Of a stretch of DNA of 64,000 bases, positions 33,600-44,756 are shown in pieces (within the stretch, counting starts at the first letter, position 1; every line of letters starts with the position of its first letter). The stretch comes from Cryptomeria japonica. Lineage: Eukaryota > Streptophyta > Pinopsida > Cupressales > Cupressaceae. Both the position numbers and the translations under genes were made by a program. The notes under the pieces were generated by a model. That model saw nothing but the letters and a program-made list of their open reading frames with translations. It did not search any database and had not been told where the DNA came from. The stretch is from assembly GCF_030272615.1 (NCBI RefSeq), contig NC_081410.1, positions 115,355,140-115,419,139 on the forward strand, written 5' to 3'.

Positions 33600-34625
33600 A
33601 CTTAGGTCTTGCCCGATTCCAATAGTAGAGCATGTGAAGTTACACTACTCCATATCAATAAGATAAAATTACATCCAACTCTTCCTGGAGATTCCATTAC
33701 ATACATAATCAATTTTTTACAATGCTTGGTTCAATATACAAATGATTACAATCATATTTACTTTATTGCCTTAGGTAGCAAGAAGTGGGGTTTCCAACTT
33801 ATACAAATCCTTGCATACACATTAAAATCATTCTCCTCAATTGCCTCATTTGACTTAATGAAAAACCCCAATTTGTCGCCTACCATTCTAAAGATTTCTT
33901 GGTCCCAATATTCCCTTGGCAAGTTATACAATTGAATCCATATGGGAACCTCTTCAATCGAGGCTTTTGTAGTGTCGAAATTAGGTTCCTAATCTTTTAT
34001 GTACAAACCAGTGCCTCCCATAAAGAAAGCCCATTTCTCATAACCTAGTTTTTTAAACTTGCATCTTCCTCAATGACTGTGTAAAAACCGTTAGGCATGA
34101 AATTAAACTCACATTTAAACTATCGGTTCTCTTCACACCAATTTTTCACTCCTAGAAAAAAATCGGCCAGTCTCTGGCCCATTTCATAAAAAAGGTTGTG
34201 TCTATAAACCTAGATACGGCCTCATTCCATGTCCTAGAGTCAATGGAAAGGGAAATCAATCTCTCTTTCTTGGGAGAGGAATATACCGTGTTCTTAACAT
34301 CCCCATTCGGTGGAGCTGTTGGTTTCCATTCCTTTGCAAAGACTTTCCTGCTCCTTTTTTGCCTCTCCCAACGTGTTGGCGAAACGACACCTTGACAACC
34401 ACCACCCTTTGCCTCTAGCCCTCCATCGCGAATCCTGAGAAAACCTACCTCTGGAATCATACAAATTACCAACCCTCTATTGATCCTCCCAAACCCACCA
34501 CTATGGATTCCATTTTTTAAACTTGTTCCACTGGCTTCCATTAGCAACCCTCATTTGATCATTTCTGTCAAAAAATTTGTGCTCAAACCTTAGGTAACGT
34601 CTAGCTCTGGTCACCATTTGTTTTT
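33600..34625 (-). pseudogene. DUF4283-type LINE ORF1 relic
   Basis: Read on the minus strand across several frames: a start MVTRARRYLRFEHKFFDRND near 34615, then SIDSRTWNEAVSRFIDTTFFMKWA, W..EFNFMPNGFYTVI, WIQLYN and FNVYARICV-like blocks. These follow the order of DUF4283 (gag-like N-terminal domain of plant LINE ORF1). The longest open piece is 34547-34152. Frameshifts and stops are frequent. It lacks a visible zinc knuckle. Confidence 0.45.
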
Positions 34626-35440
34626 GGCTTTGTTGTGTTTTGTTTTTGTGGTTCATGTTGTTAAGTTGTCATGTTGTGTGGCATTTACATTGTTCAAACT
34701 TCTAAAATTTAACTCTTATGTAATTCATTGTGCCATTGGAACTAGCATGCTTGTAATAATTTTTTTAGGGCACATTCCTCCTATTCCCAATGTCCCTAAT
34801 CATGATGATGATGTAAAGAATTTAATTCTAATTTATTATATTCTCATCCACACCTAGTTTTTTATTTGAATTTTAAAATTCCTATCATTATTTTTTTAAA
34901 TAAATCTAAAATATATATTTTTACTTGAATTGTTCTTAATGTAGATATTAGTTATTTAAAAAAAAAAAATTCTTATTATTTTTATGTGTTTAGTTTGCAA
35001 ATATTATATTAATATTTTGACATGTAAATGGTTGTCAAATACAAGGTAAAAGGTAAGAGTTTATGTTAACATAATCTCAATTTTTAAATTAATAGATTTT
35101 TCTTGATGTTTTTTAAGGTAGTTATAACTAGTATAGATATCTTAAATGCCAAATATCAATTGAAGTTATTTTATTTTACTTTTGACATTTAAATTATATT
35201 TTATCTGCATTGTTTTTAATTGAGCTGATTATTCTTAATGTCTACTAATAAATAAATAAATTGCTACATTATAAATTATGAAATGGTAGATTAATTTTTA
35301 AATTAAAATATATTAATTTTTATTTTGTATACGTATAAAACTTATAATTTTGATAAGGGTGTATTTTTGTTTATATATTGGTCAGTAACAAAGTATATTT
35401 TATTAATAATATATAAAAGTGTACAATAAGGTATATTCGT
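34626..35440. other. AT-rich stretch, no gene
   Basis: AT-rich. A block at about 34990-35070 (TTAATATTTTGACATGTAAAT...) is repeated in direct orientation at about 37262-37345. Confidence 0.5.
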
Positions 35441-35449
35441 CTTGGCACC

Positions 35450-35830
35450 ATACTAGCATTGTGAAAGCAAAAATCAGAGCCATAACCTACCATCTACCCT
35501 TCCTATCTAGTATATATTGTACTATACCGATATCGAGCAAAAGAACCCCCAACACATCCAGTAATGGCATTCAACCATTATCCAAAATTCACACCTTGGC
35601 CCTTGATCCATTACATAATAAAATTTTTGACTTCAGACCAACTCTATGAAGGAAAAATTCAGAACCTTTAGCTGTCATCTACCCCGCCCATCCCAAGTAC
35701 CCTATACAGAACAAGTATTGGACAAAACAAAAAATTCCCTAGTCCATACATCAACGGCCTTCAACCATTATCCTTGGTTCAACCCTTAACCCCACTACAA
35801 AATATGTCATAGACGTGACCCCCATATCAA
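35450..35830. repeat. degenerate tandem duplication, about 200 bp unit
   Basis: Two successive blocks share CATCTACCC..CCC and TCAACCATTATCC with similar spacing, which suggests an old tandem duplication. No gene. Confidence 0.35.
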
Positions 35831-36099
35831 CAAACCCTATACATACATGATAATATAGAGACAAAGAAAAATTTACAAACACCATATCACTAACAAAAGA
35901 GGAAAATTCACATTCCAGACAAATGAGGACATGCAAAAAGGCACCTTGCCATGTCCTCCCCAACACCGCCCATCACTTATTGCTTCCTCTTCTTCCTTCC
36001 TCGCCGCTTCCTCTTCCACCTCTCTCCATTGTCACCATCCGCACTATCCACTACCACCAACTCACCACCACCAATCGCCTCCCTCTGCCTGAGGAGATT

Positions 36100-36600
36100 C
36101 TTCAATGAATCCCACGTGATGAGGAATCCTACACGTCTTTCGTCATGATTGAAACCAGTCGGTCACCTCCTGAAAGGGACAAGCTCATGTAATTCCGCCA
36201 TCACAGGGTCCTCAAAGCCCTCACTGACATCGAAGCACACACCAAGAAATGCACATTCAAGCACAGAGTTTAAACCCACCAACTAGTCATCATCAATTAT
36301 TGATCTTACTACCCATAACACATTGCTTGTGGTATTCCCCAATTTCAGTCCCCACGCGACCACCATGGTGACAATATACATAATCGTTCGGTACCTATGC
36401 TTTCCATCCAAAAAAACCTCCCCCAAAAGCATCTCCATCAACCGTATGAATTCACCATCCCCTATTTTGAAAAGCCGCTTCATTATTTGCAGCGTTATCA
36501 TTCCAAAAAAAAAACAGCTTGGGATCTAAATGCGATTAGGGGAAAATTTTCTTCCATAATGGCTCCACCACCCAAGATTGCTAGAGAAAAACTCATAGAA
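36100..36600 (-). pseudogene. unknown segment downstream of LINE RNase H, second copy
   Basis: On the minus strand, 36501-36283 is open and reads MITLQIMKRLFKIGDGEF...YRTIMYIVTMVVAWGLKLGN. It aligns by eye with 22330-22560 (ITNDHLKNLFTTGDPFF...YRVYTDILSMFCVWGLECS). It lies just downstream of the RNase H relic at 36765-37245, the same arrangement as at 21640-23001, which supports a genuine shared segment in this LINE family. Confidence 0.5.
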
Positions 36601-36764
36601 TGACATGACCGAGCCTCAGACAGTCGATTTATTGCCACTCCACATACCAAGTCTCTTCATTCAGTCACCATCCTTACTCATAAATGTCATTATTATTGAA
36701 CCGAGTGCCATCTCATTTAATCATCAAAGGGAATGTTATGAAAATCTTCAGATCATACTTCCCC

Positions 36765-37245
36765 AATCACTTCAAAATTAACTATCCATCTTGACAGGGT
36801 GTTAGCCACATCATTCACCAAGCACCTTACATGACCAATTTGATAGCACCGTACCAATGCCAACTCACTTCTAATTTTTTATACCACTTTTTATAGATGC
36901 CATGCCCGAGTTTCACCCAAAATGATAGCATTCACAATAATTAATGAATCCCCTTCCAAGTACATTTTAGAAATAACCAATCTCTTGCCAAATTGGATTG
37001 CATTCAAAGCCGCCAATGCCTCCACTACATTGTTCGTCCCATCATCAATTCGTTGAGCTCCAATAGCCATCACATTCCCTCTCCAATCTCGCACCACGAA
37101 ACCAATTCCTAAAGGCCTAGGATTGCCCTTTGATGCACTGCCGAAGTTTATTTTAACCCATCCTTCCTCCGGACTACACCAAACATCCCTCTCTAATCTT
37201 TCAACACTCAAATTCACCCGATGAAGTCCATGCACGGGCCGTTCA
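36765..37245 (-). pseudogene. LINE RNase H relic
   Basis: Reads CSPEEGWVKINFGSASKGNPRPLGIGFVVRDWRGNVMAIGA, then VEALAALNAI.FGK, MYLEGDSLIIVNAI and, after stops near 36893, HVRCLVNDVANTLSRW. The first catalytic Asp is replaced (NFGSAS for NFDGAS), so the domain is dead. Similarity ends near 37245, suggesting 5' truncation. Confidence 0.75.
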
Positions 37246-37249
37246 TTTT

Positions 37250-38379
37250 GAAAATATAATATTTATAACTAATATTAATATTTTGACACGTAAATTATTG
37301 TCAACTTTAAGCTAAAAGATAAGAGTTTTTGTTAACATTAACACACTCATGTCATTACACTCCACTCATTGCAACACTAATTAATCAAATCAGTCAATTT
37401 CTTTGTTTTGTTTATGTGAGTAGTTAGGGTAGATAGATGGATAGTGTCACCCGTTTCTTTTGTTTGTCATTGATAACAATAAATATAATGTAAAAATGAT
37501 GTAATTTTTTGGAAAATCAATATACACCCCAAGCCTACACATTACCAATAAAAATAAACTAGCAAACCTATATTTTATAAATAAAATTTATGTAGAGAAC
37601 GTCGAGAGATATCAAATTTAAAAAATCTTAAATATTTGTTAGAATTTCGTCTTACCTTTTAGCATAGATTAATTAATTTCATATGGTTAATATTTATTAG
37701 AATTTAGTCTTATTTTAGAATATGAAATGAATTGCATGAAAAAAAATAGAAGTTTCTTTTAAGTCTAGATTTAAAAACACAAGTTTTTTAAATTAGAAGA
37801 TTTTTTAAAATCTAGATTTAAAAATATAACTTTTAGAGTCTTATCTTAGAATATGAAATGATTTGCATGAAATAAATAAATAAATAGAAGTTTCTTTTAA
37901 ACCTAGATTTAAAAACATAATTTTTTTAAATTAGAAGTTTTTTTAAATGTAGTTTTTATTTTTTTCACATTTAATAAATAATAATAATAAGTTGCTTTTT
38001 AATTTAGATTTGTTTCTTTTAAATCTAGATTTATTTTATTTTTATATTTAATTAATAATAATAATAATAGAAAGTTTCTTTTTAGTTAGATTTTAGTCTT
38101 TAATTTTTTATTTTTAAATTTATAATCATTAAAATTACACGGAAAAAAATAGGTGGGTGCCATTGTAGTGTTACACCTCTCAGCGTAATTAATTAATCAA
38201 TTTATTTATATTGATGACAAAGCTAAATATATTCTAGTTATGTCTTGGAAATGGCATCTCAAATACTTTTGTGCACAATATGTTGAGCCCAAAATGCTCG
38301 TCTAGGTTATTTGTTGCTCATCCTTCAAGCCCTAATCCACAATGTATGACTCAATGCTCATAAGTTTTCGTTAGGGTTT
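37250..38379. other. AT-rich stretch with a tandem duplication
   Basis: No gene. Two units of about 130 bp (TTTAG.GTCTTAT.TTAGAATATGAAATGA) lie at 37703-37831 and 37832-37945. The start of the stretch (37262-37345) repeats a block from about 35000. Confidence 0.55.
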
Positions 38380-38619
38380 TTGTTGCCAAAAAGGCTTCCA
38401 AAGATATGGGCCTCTTGTGTGTGTGCCAAATATGCACATAATTTTTCATTCTCCCTTATTCTTTGCATGTTGCAAATATTGGCGTTGGAGATGTTATTTA
38501 TAATAGGAGGAATTTTCACAAGAGCATGCCCTAATATACAAGTTTTTGGAAACTTGGTTGAAATTTTGAGATCTTCATTCTTGGATCATCGCCAATTGGA
38601 AAGATGACTTGGAGGAAGA

Positions 38620-39445
38620 GCTTTGCATTTACCCTTGCACCAAGGAGTTTTTATTCTCAAAATTTGAGGACTCCCTCAAAGATAAAGATAAGGTGGTAAA
38701 AATAGTCCATGGATTCTTTAGGGAGGTTTTTCATACATGAAACCTTGGTTTCCATCTTTTGATCCTCAAACAGAGACCTTGTCTTTGCATTCCTCTAGAT
38801 TCATTTGCCTTACCCCCTTCACAACTATGGGAATTAGATAACTTATAAGTCATTGGGAATGGTTTAAGTAAGCATTATTGTGCAATAAAATCAATAATCA
38901 ATTATGCAAGCTCCACACGTGTAAGGATTTATGTCAAAATGAATCTTTACAATGGCCTTCCTGTCAAAATCTCTTTGAAAGTGGGCAATCATTATTGGAA
39001 GCAACCAATAGACTATGAAATGATTGCTTTGAAGTGTGTGATTTTCTTTTCAAATGAGCATTTCACTTCCCAATATCCAAAAACAAATTTTAATTATAGG
39101 GGAAATCAAGCTTCACAACCTACATGGTGGATTAGGGTTGATCCCTATCATAATTCCATAGCTCCTTGTGCTTAGAATGTTTCAGATTCAATGCATGCCC
39201 CTTAATTGGCTAACTCAATTCCTCCTCTCTGTCTAGTCTACAAGATTCTATTTTTGCGGCTTCTCAAGCAAATACTTTCAATATTTCTTGACATGTTCAA
39301 AGCTAACCCAAAGGTTTCAAACATTTCTATGACTTCGTTTATGTTTATGGCTCCCTTTATGGATGACAATTTGAAGGTACACAACTCAAAAGGTAGATTT
39401 GATCAAAACATAGGTTCAACCTCAACCAAAGCAAGGTCAAGTTGA
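38620..39445 (+). pseudogene. DUF4283-type ORF relic before an LTR-like sequence
   Basis: One frame with stops reads SKFEDSLKDKDKVVKIVHGFF, LDNL..IGNGLSKHYCAI, then ARIYVKMNLYNGLPVKISLKVGNHYWKQPIDYEMIALKC. This matches the DUF4283 order seen in plant LINE ORF1 (T.ARICVEMDLSKGLP block), with the zinc knuckle eroded (HF...QYPKT). Unusually it is followed within 80 bp by a polypurine run and an LTR-like start. Confidence 0.45.
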
Positions 39446-39518
39446 GGTCGAGAGGGAGAAGTCCCCCTCTTTTAAATTCATGCACTAGATGACACTCAAA
39501 TATTTTACAAAGGGGGGT

Positions 39519-40003
39519 TGTTGAAAAATGAGTGAAAGCACCCCTATTTAAGGGGCTCTTGTGATTTCACTAAAATAACATTTTTTCCATGTTACAATGA
39601 TGGTATGAATCATAATGATATTAGCCCATAACAAAATAGTTTTGATGCACCCATTGTGTTGGGGCATGCACTATTTTAATTTTTTGTTCTCTAGTTTTTA
39701 TAGGGTATGACTCCCTTATGCTTAGCTCACATATGAAAACAATATTTCATTTTGATATTGATATATTATATGTTTAAAAATAGATAATAAATCTCACACA
39801 TTAATTAGATATATATGATGTACACATGTATTTATTTAAGAATTGTTATTTTTATATATGTGTGTGTGTTAATCATTAGGGGATATCATATTTTTAATTT
39901 AGATGGTTATAGCAGTTATATTATTTTCAAATTTTCTTTTGAAACATACTTGTTTGACATTGAATAAAATATACTTCTATTATGTCCCTCTTGGGCCTAA
40001 TAC
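39519..40003 (+). repeat. LTR-like remnant with initiator-tRNA-like PBS (copy 2)
   Basis: AAAGGGGGGT (PPT-like) precedes TGTTGAAAAATG at 39519, and TGGTATCATAGTAG (PBS-like) starts at 40004. The right half is similar to copy 1 near 30740-30860. Internal-like sequence continues to 40165 and, across element B, resumes at 59155. The terminal CA is not preserved. Confidence 0.4.
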
Positions 40004-40165
40004 TGGTATCATAGTAGATTCATGATGTGGAGAAACTTGGAAAAGAGGGTACACCACTCATCATTCAAATTTGAAGAAGGCAAACAAGATTTTTTAAAGG
40101 AAAGGCCATGTGATTAGACTTGTGAAGGAAATCACCATTCTATTGAAACCTTTATTAAGTGTATG

Positions 40166-41547
40166 TGATGCCCTCCTAAATGGCAAAATGTTAGTCTATG
40201 ATCAAAGAACACAAAACACACAAGACGTTAGAGTTAATCAATCAAAAACTAAAACATATGAAGGCATTCCAAGAGAGACACTAAAAACATGCTAATGAAT
40301 CTAACTAAAGAAGTAAAGATAATGAGACATCTCCAACTGCCTCTTAGCATGGCCTTAGTTTCTTCTCCCTTGTTCCTCTCCTCTCCAAGTTCCAAAATAG
40401 TGTAGCTCTCAGCAGCTTTTTGCACTATGGATGCTTATGGAGGATTGAGATTTGTAGTATAGCTCCAAATATGAAATGAAAAGCTATTTTTATGCTAAAA
40501 TGATATATTTTAACCAAAAAGACAAGATTTAGTTATGCTATGCTAAATGCTCTCTAAAATGTCTATAGTCTAAATGCTTACAAGTTTTCAGGATCTGGAT
40601 TATGAAGGAATGGGCTCTATTTATAGGAAAAATGGAGCAATGGATGGTTGAGATTGAGTAATCTCAACAAGGGTCAGGATTGAATGATTTCAAATCCATG
40701 TGAGGGCTTTCAACCCAATCCCAGGATGACAAGTGTTAATGTGAGATAGGTTGAGAGGAGAGGGAATAAGCATTAAATGCCTGATATGACCTTGGGATTT
40801 TGAGTCAAGGTTGGTTGAATGAATAAACTCTTTATTCAAAGAATAAAGCTTTTATCCAATGGATAAATTTTTGTGCAAATGTGAAATGGATGAATATGGT
40901 CAAAACAATAAATGTTTGGGGAGACAAGATTGAAATAACCATAAATGGTTATGTAAGAGCCATAAATGGTCATGTAAGAGCCATTAGTGGTCTTGGAAGA
41001 CTTTAGAGGTTAATTTGTTGAACACACAAAGCATTAAATGCTTTTCAAAGACTTTGGAGTCTTTGAGAAGTGACTCCATTTTGCTTAGGAATGTGACAAT
41101 AATTAGGGGATGGATTAGGCTAATTAGGAAGGGGTTAGAAGAATCTAGAAGGGGATTAGATTTTGCAAGTGGATTTGGTGGGTGAGGGAAAATAGGATTT
41201 TATTAAAATAAAAATTCATTTATTTTAATAAATGTGTGCAAGTTGCATTTGTAGGAAAATGCAAGTGGGGGGGGTTTTAAAATGATTTAAATAAATGTTT
41301 TATTTAATTTATTTAAAAGAGGAATACGAGGATTTTAATTAAATAAATTGATTTTATTTATTTAATTGATTGGAATTGGATTTTATGAATTAATTAAAAT
41401 AAATTGAATAATTTATTTAATTAATAGAAGAATGTTTGGGGATGAATTAATTAAATATTAATTTAATTAACTGATGGCTAATAGATTTTTAATCAAATAA
41501 ATAGCAAATATTCATTTAATTAAAATGGACAGATTTATGTGACTACA
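40166..41547 (-). repeat. 3' LTR of element B (1382 bp)
   Basis: Starts TGATGCCCTCC and ends GTGACTACA. It is the same length as 57773-59154 and about 99% identical by eye. A minus-strand TATAAATAG lies at 40617-40625. Confidence 0.95.
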
Positions 41548-41562
41548 TTTGCCCCTCTTTGA
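41548..41562 (-). promoter_or_regulatory. polypurine tract of element B
   Basis: On the minus strand CAAAGAGGGGCAAA directly precedes the 3' LTR, nearly identical to element A. Confidence 0.8.
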
Positions 41563-41700
41563 GACGGTGCGGTTTATCGCGTCGTTTCAAAGAAAGAAAA
41601 ATAGGTGTGAAGAAATCCCCCATAAAATATAAATTTAATGGGTGGTATGCCCCCTCGAGAGATGGGCCGAAAAATTTCGAAAAATCGGGCGATCTCTCGA
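41557..41700. promoter_or_regulatory. two conserved inverted repeats next to the PPT (element B)
   Basis: Inverted repeat 1 pairs CTTTGAGACGG (41557-41567) with TCGTTTCAAAG (41582-41592); the tenth position is G-C here and A-T in element A. Inverted repeat 2 pairs TCGAGAGATGGGCCGA (41655-41670) with TCGGGCGATCTCTCGA (41685-41700), 14 of 16. Positions relative to the LTR match element A. Confidence 0.6.
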
Positions 41701-41857
41701 AAAAAAAATGAAAATTGGCAGGGTGGTAGAAGAGAAGAAGTTAGGTATACTGGTGAAAAATAGAAGAAATCGGGCGAAACATGGAGAAATGGGGGGCTCG
41801 GGAAGTTTACGGGGACCACGGCGATGAGCGGGGCGAAGTTACGGTGACGGCGGGGGG

Positions 41858-41865
41858 TATAAATG
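41858..41865 (+). promoter_or_regulatory. TATA box of antisense PMD gene, element B
   Basis: Canonical TATAAATG in a G-rich context, 103 bp before the first ATG of exon 1, with no other ATG in the presumed leader. Confidence 0.7.
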
Positions 41866-41960
41866 GGGTGAAAGGGGTGAAAATAGGATCATTTGTGACC
41901 GCGACCAGTTGAAAACGAGAGCTCTGACAGTGACATTTGGAGGAGCAAGGAGGAGCGAAG

Positions 41961-44756
41961 ATGTCGTTTCTGATTACCGAGCACCGATTTGAGCGAGTCC
42001 GTCGGTTCCAGCGCCCAGCCGACTATGGACCAGTGGTACGCAAATTCGAAAACTTTCTTTTCATGCATTTTTGATATGTTTTTAGCTGAGTCCAAGTCAA
42101 GTTGGAGCAAGAGCGCTGGAACTAGGTTTTTAGCGCTTTTGCTCCATGAATTAGCGCTATTGTGCCGCAATAGCGCTTTTGTAAGCTAGTTTGAGCGCTT
42201 TTGCTATTAATTAGCACTTTTGTAAGCAAGTTTTAGCTCTTTTGACAAATTAGCACTATGGTAGGGTCAATTGAGCGCTATTGATGTGTAATAGCGCTAT
42301 TGTATAGCGGTTTTAGCGCTTTTGGTTTTTTAGCACTATTGTAGAGTTTTTTGAGCGCTTTTGATGTTGTTGTAGCGCTATTGATGTTGTTGTAGCACTA
42401 TTGTGTATAACTAGCGCTATTGTAGATAAAATAGCGCTTTTGCCTTAGGATAATGAGATGCCCCAATGTCGGACAAAATAAATCGCCTGATGCCTAACGA
42501 TTGATGGATGGCGAGATGAAGTGGGAGTTGTTTTGAACCATAGTAGCCTGATGAGACTTAGGTCATTTGTTAGAATAAATGCCTGTTGAAGTCTAGGCGG
42601 CCATGATTGCTTACCTGTTGAGACCCGAAGATACTTGATCAAAGTATCTGATGATAGTCTAGGTTTAAACTTAAGAAAGTTTGATAACAAAACAACTGAT
42701 GGTGATTGTGATGAATGTCGATGTGCAGGAGGATCTGCGCGTGTTGCAGTTATGCGAGCGCCACCCCGCGACACAGGGATTGCGAGATCGGTTGACACAG
42801 ATAGAGATAGACTGTATTGCAGCTACGGGCCTGTACGAGGTGATGCACATGCCTGTGATTCGGATGAATCACGACCTGATTACAACCTTGGCAGAGCGAT
42901 GGCACAGTGAGACGTGCACATTCCATCTAGCTCAGGGCGAGATGACGGTGACTTTAGAGGACGTGTGGCGTATCCTTCGGATTCTGATTCGGGGGCAGCT
43001 GGTGACATATGATAGATTCTGGGGGACAGTGGCTTGTCAGCGGATATTTGATGAGGATGTATACATCGATGATGGCTCGATCGCATGGGAGGATATAGCG
43101 GCACTATATGAGCCCCTTCCAGCAGTATTGTCAGGGATCGTCAGAGGACTTCTGTGTCCCGACAGGCGGTCACATGGACTGGCGGTGGGATGGGGACAGG
43201 TGATAGAGATGATGGTGACGGAGGGGACCCGATATGCCTGGGGGCCGTGCGTGTTAGCGCACATGTATCAGGAGTTACACGAGGTAGTGTACAGAGGGCG
43301 GGGGTCTCTAGTAGTGGGCATGACGCTGCTGCATGTGTGGGCATGGGAGCACTTACCAGTGACTCGACCAGTGAGTCTGAGATTCCGAGCCGTGGACCAG
43401 CCCTATATGTTTATGTATAGTGGTATGATGAGTCAGCCCCACTTGGGGAAGCTAGAGTGGTGGCAGCAGGCATTAGATGATTTGGATGCAGTGATCTGGC
43501 GGCCATACTTAGAGTGTGAGCCATGGGAGGATGATGCGGAGGCACTACCGTATTGCTTCATGACCCGATTCCTCATTGGGAGGACCTTGTATCATGTAGA
43601 GAGACAGGTGCCGGGACGGGTGATGAGGCAGTTTGGACGGCAGCAGGGACTGCCGAGTGGATCGGGGGAGTATGCACGAGTGATCCGAGAGCGGTATGCA
43701 TGGGGTCCAGTGCTACCGTATGATCAGGCACTGGCAGAGTTCCAGACACTGCAGGCGAGGCCATGGGACTTACGACCGAGGGTCGTGGATGCAGGGGTGA
43801 CAGCAGAGTATACACAGTATCGGGCGGCGCACCCGATGCTATGGATATCAGACCCGGCAGAGCCGATCCCAGCTTTTGAGGATGAGAGGGGACGGGGACG
43901 AGGACGGAGAGCAGGAGGTCGAGGAGGAGGAGGAGGAGGAGGAGGAGGTGGAGATGGAGGTGGCGGAGGAGATGGAGGTGGCGGAGGAGGTGGGGGAGGA
44001 GGAGCAGGAGATGGAGGAGGAGGTGGAGGAGGTTTGGGGATGCCGAGGCAGCGGAGAGGGAGAGGTGGACTACCTCTTCAGATATCACAGGGACCTTTGA
44101 TGCAGGGAGGAGTGCAGCTGAGTGGGAGGGGGATGGAGAGAGAGATCCCGATGGCTACAGGTGCAGGGGAGGGTGGTGCAGGGGAGGGACCTAGTGGAGG
44201 GGGTGATACAGGTGCGGCAGCCATGGACATGGGGGAGGGAGCTACTGGGGATCTGCGGGAGTATATGATAGGTTATTTGTAGACCCGGTTGGAGAGATTA
44301 GAGGCGGAGGTAGCAGCTAGGGATGTGCAGCTATTTGCACGGGAGGCAGAGCTGACAGTGGTGCTGCGGGAGAGAGATACTGCGGTGGAGAGATTGGCGG
44401 AGCTGCAGGAGAGAGTCCGGACTGGTGCAAAGGGGCCGTCAGGGGAGATTATGAGGGAGATGCGACGAGCTCAGGCAGAGATAGAGTACTGGCGGGGGTT
44501 ATATGAGCAGGTGGTACCGATCAGCCAGCGAGCTCTCAGTTACTCACAGATGCGGCAGGCCAGATCGGAGCGATCGCAGAGGATGCAGAGCAGTGGGGGT
44601 GTGATGGGCCCTCTACGGCAGGAGAGATCAGGGGATGCAGGAGGGAGTGGGGGTTCGATGAGGCCTCCATGGAGAGATGGATCAGGTGGTGCCGATACCA
44701 GTGGTGGAGTAGGTAGGGGTGGGGCAGGTACAGCATCTGGCCAGAGCGGCATCTGA
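41961..44756 (+). CDS. antisense plant-mobile-domain (PMD) gene of element B, two exons, one in-frame TAG
   Basis: Predicted exons are 41961-42035 (25 codons, ending GTG|GTACGC) and 42729-44756 (after GATGTGCAG|GAG), joined in phase; about 700 codons. Exon 1 holds HRFERVRRFQRPA, matching element A. The PMD spans roughly residues 55-385: TTLAERWHSETCTFHL.QGEMTVTLEDVWRIL, WGPCVLAHMYQELH, TLLHVWAWEHLP, VIWRPYLECEPWEDD. A Gly-rich linker follows (about 43900-44040), then a coiled coil (RLEAEVAARD...AELQERV) and a Ser/Gly tail. The only stop is TAG at 44280-44282, probably a former CAG, cutting off the coiled coil. Host PMD proteins MAIN and MAIL1 act in transposon and gene silencing; an anti-silencing or regulatory role here is inference. 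Confidence 0.82.
42036..42728 (+). other. intron of PMD gene, element B
   Basis: Same position and phase as the intron of element A, but the intron sequence is unrelated. It contains the AGCGCTTTTG array (42110-42440), then five or six degenerate CCTGATG/CCTGTTG-containing units (about 42487-42700). Confidence 0.7.
42110..42440 (+). repeat. short motif array, AGCGCTTTTG type (intron, element B)
   Basis: About 17 copies of AGCGCTWTTG (variants AGCACTATTG, AGCTCTTTTG) spaced about 17-25 bp. The reverse complement CAAAAGCGCT is clustered at 57426-57685 in the gag leader of the same element. Confidence 0.9.

Noticed and set aside
35923-36148. Pro/Leu-rich host exon on the plus strand
   Set aside because: The opposite strand reads as part of a LINE 3' region and no conserved host domain is visible.
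42445-42798. 117-codon minus-strand frame
   Set aside because: Overlaps the PMD intron and exon start in antisense; no domain.
43573-44088. 171-codon frame on the minus strand rich in Leu/His
   Set aside because: Antisense shadow of the Gly-rich PMD exon.
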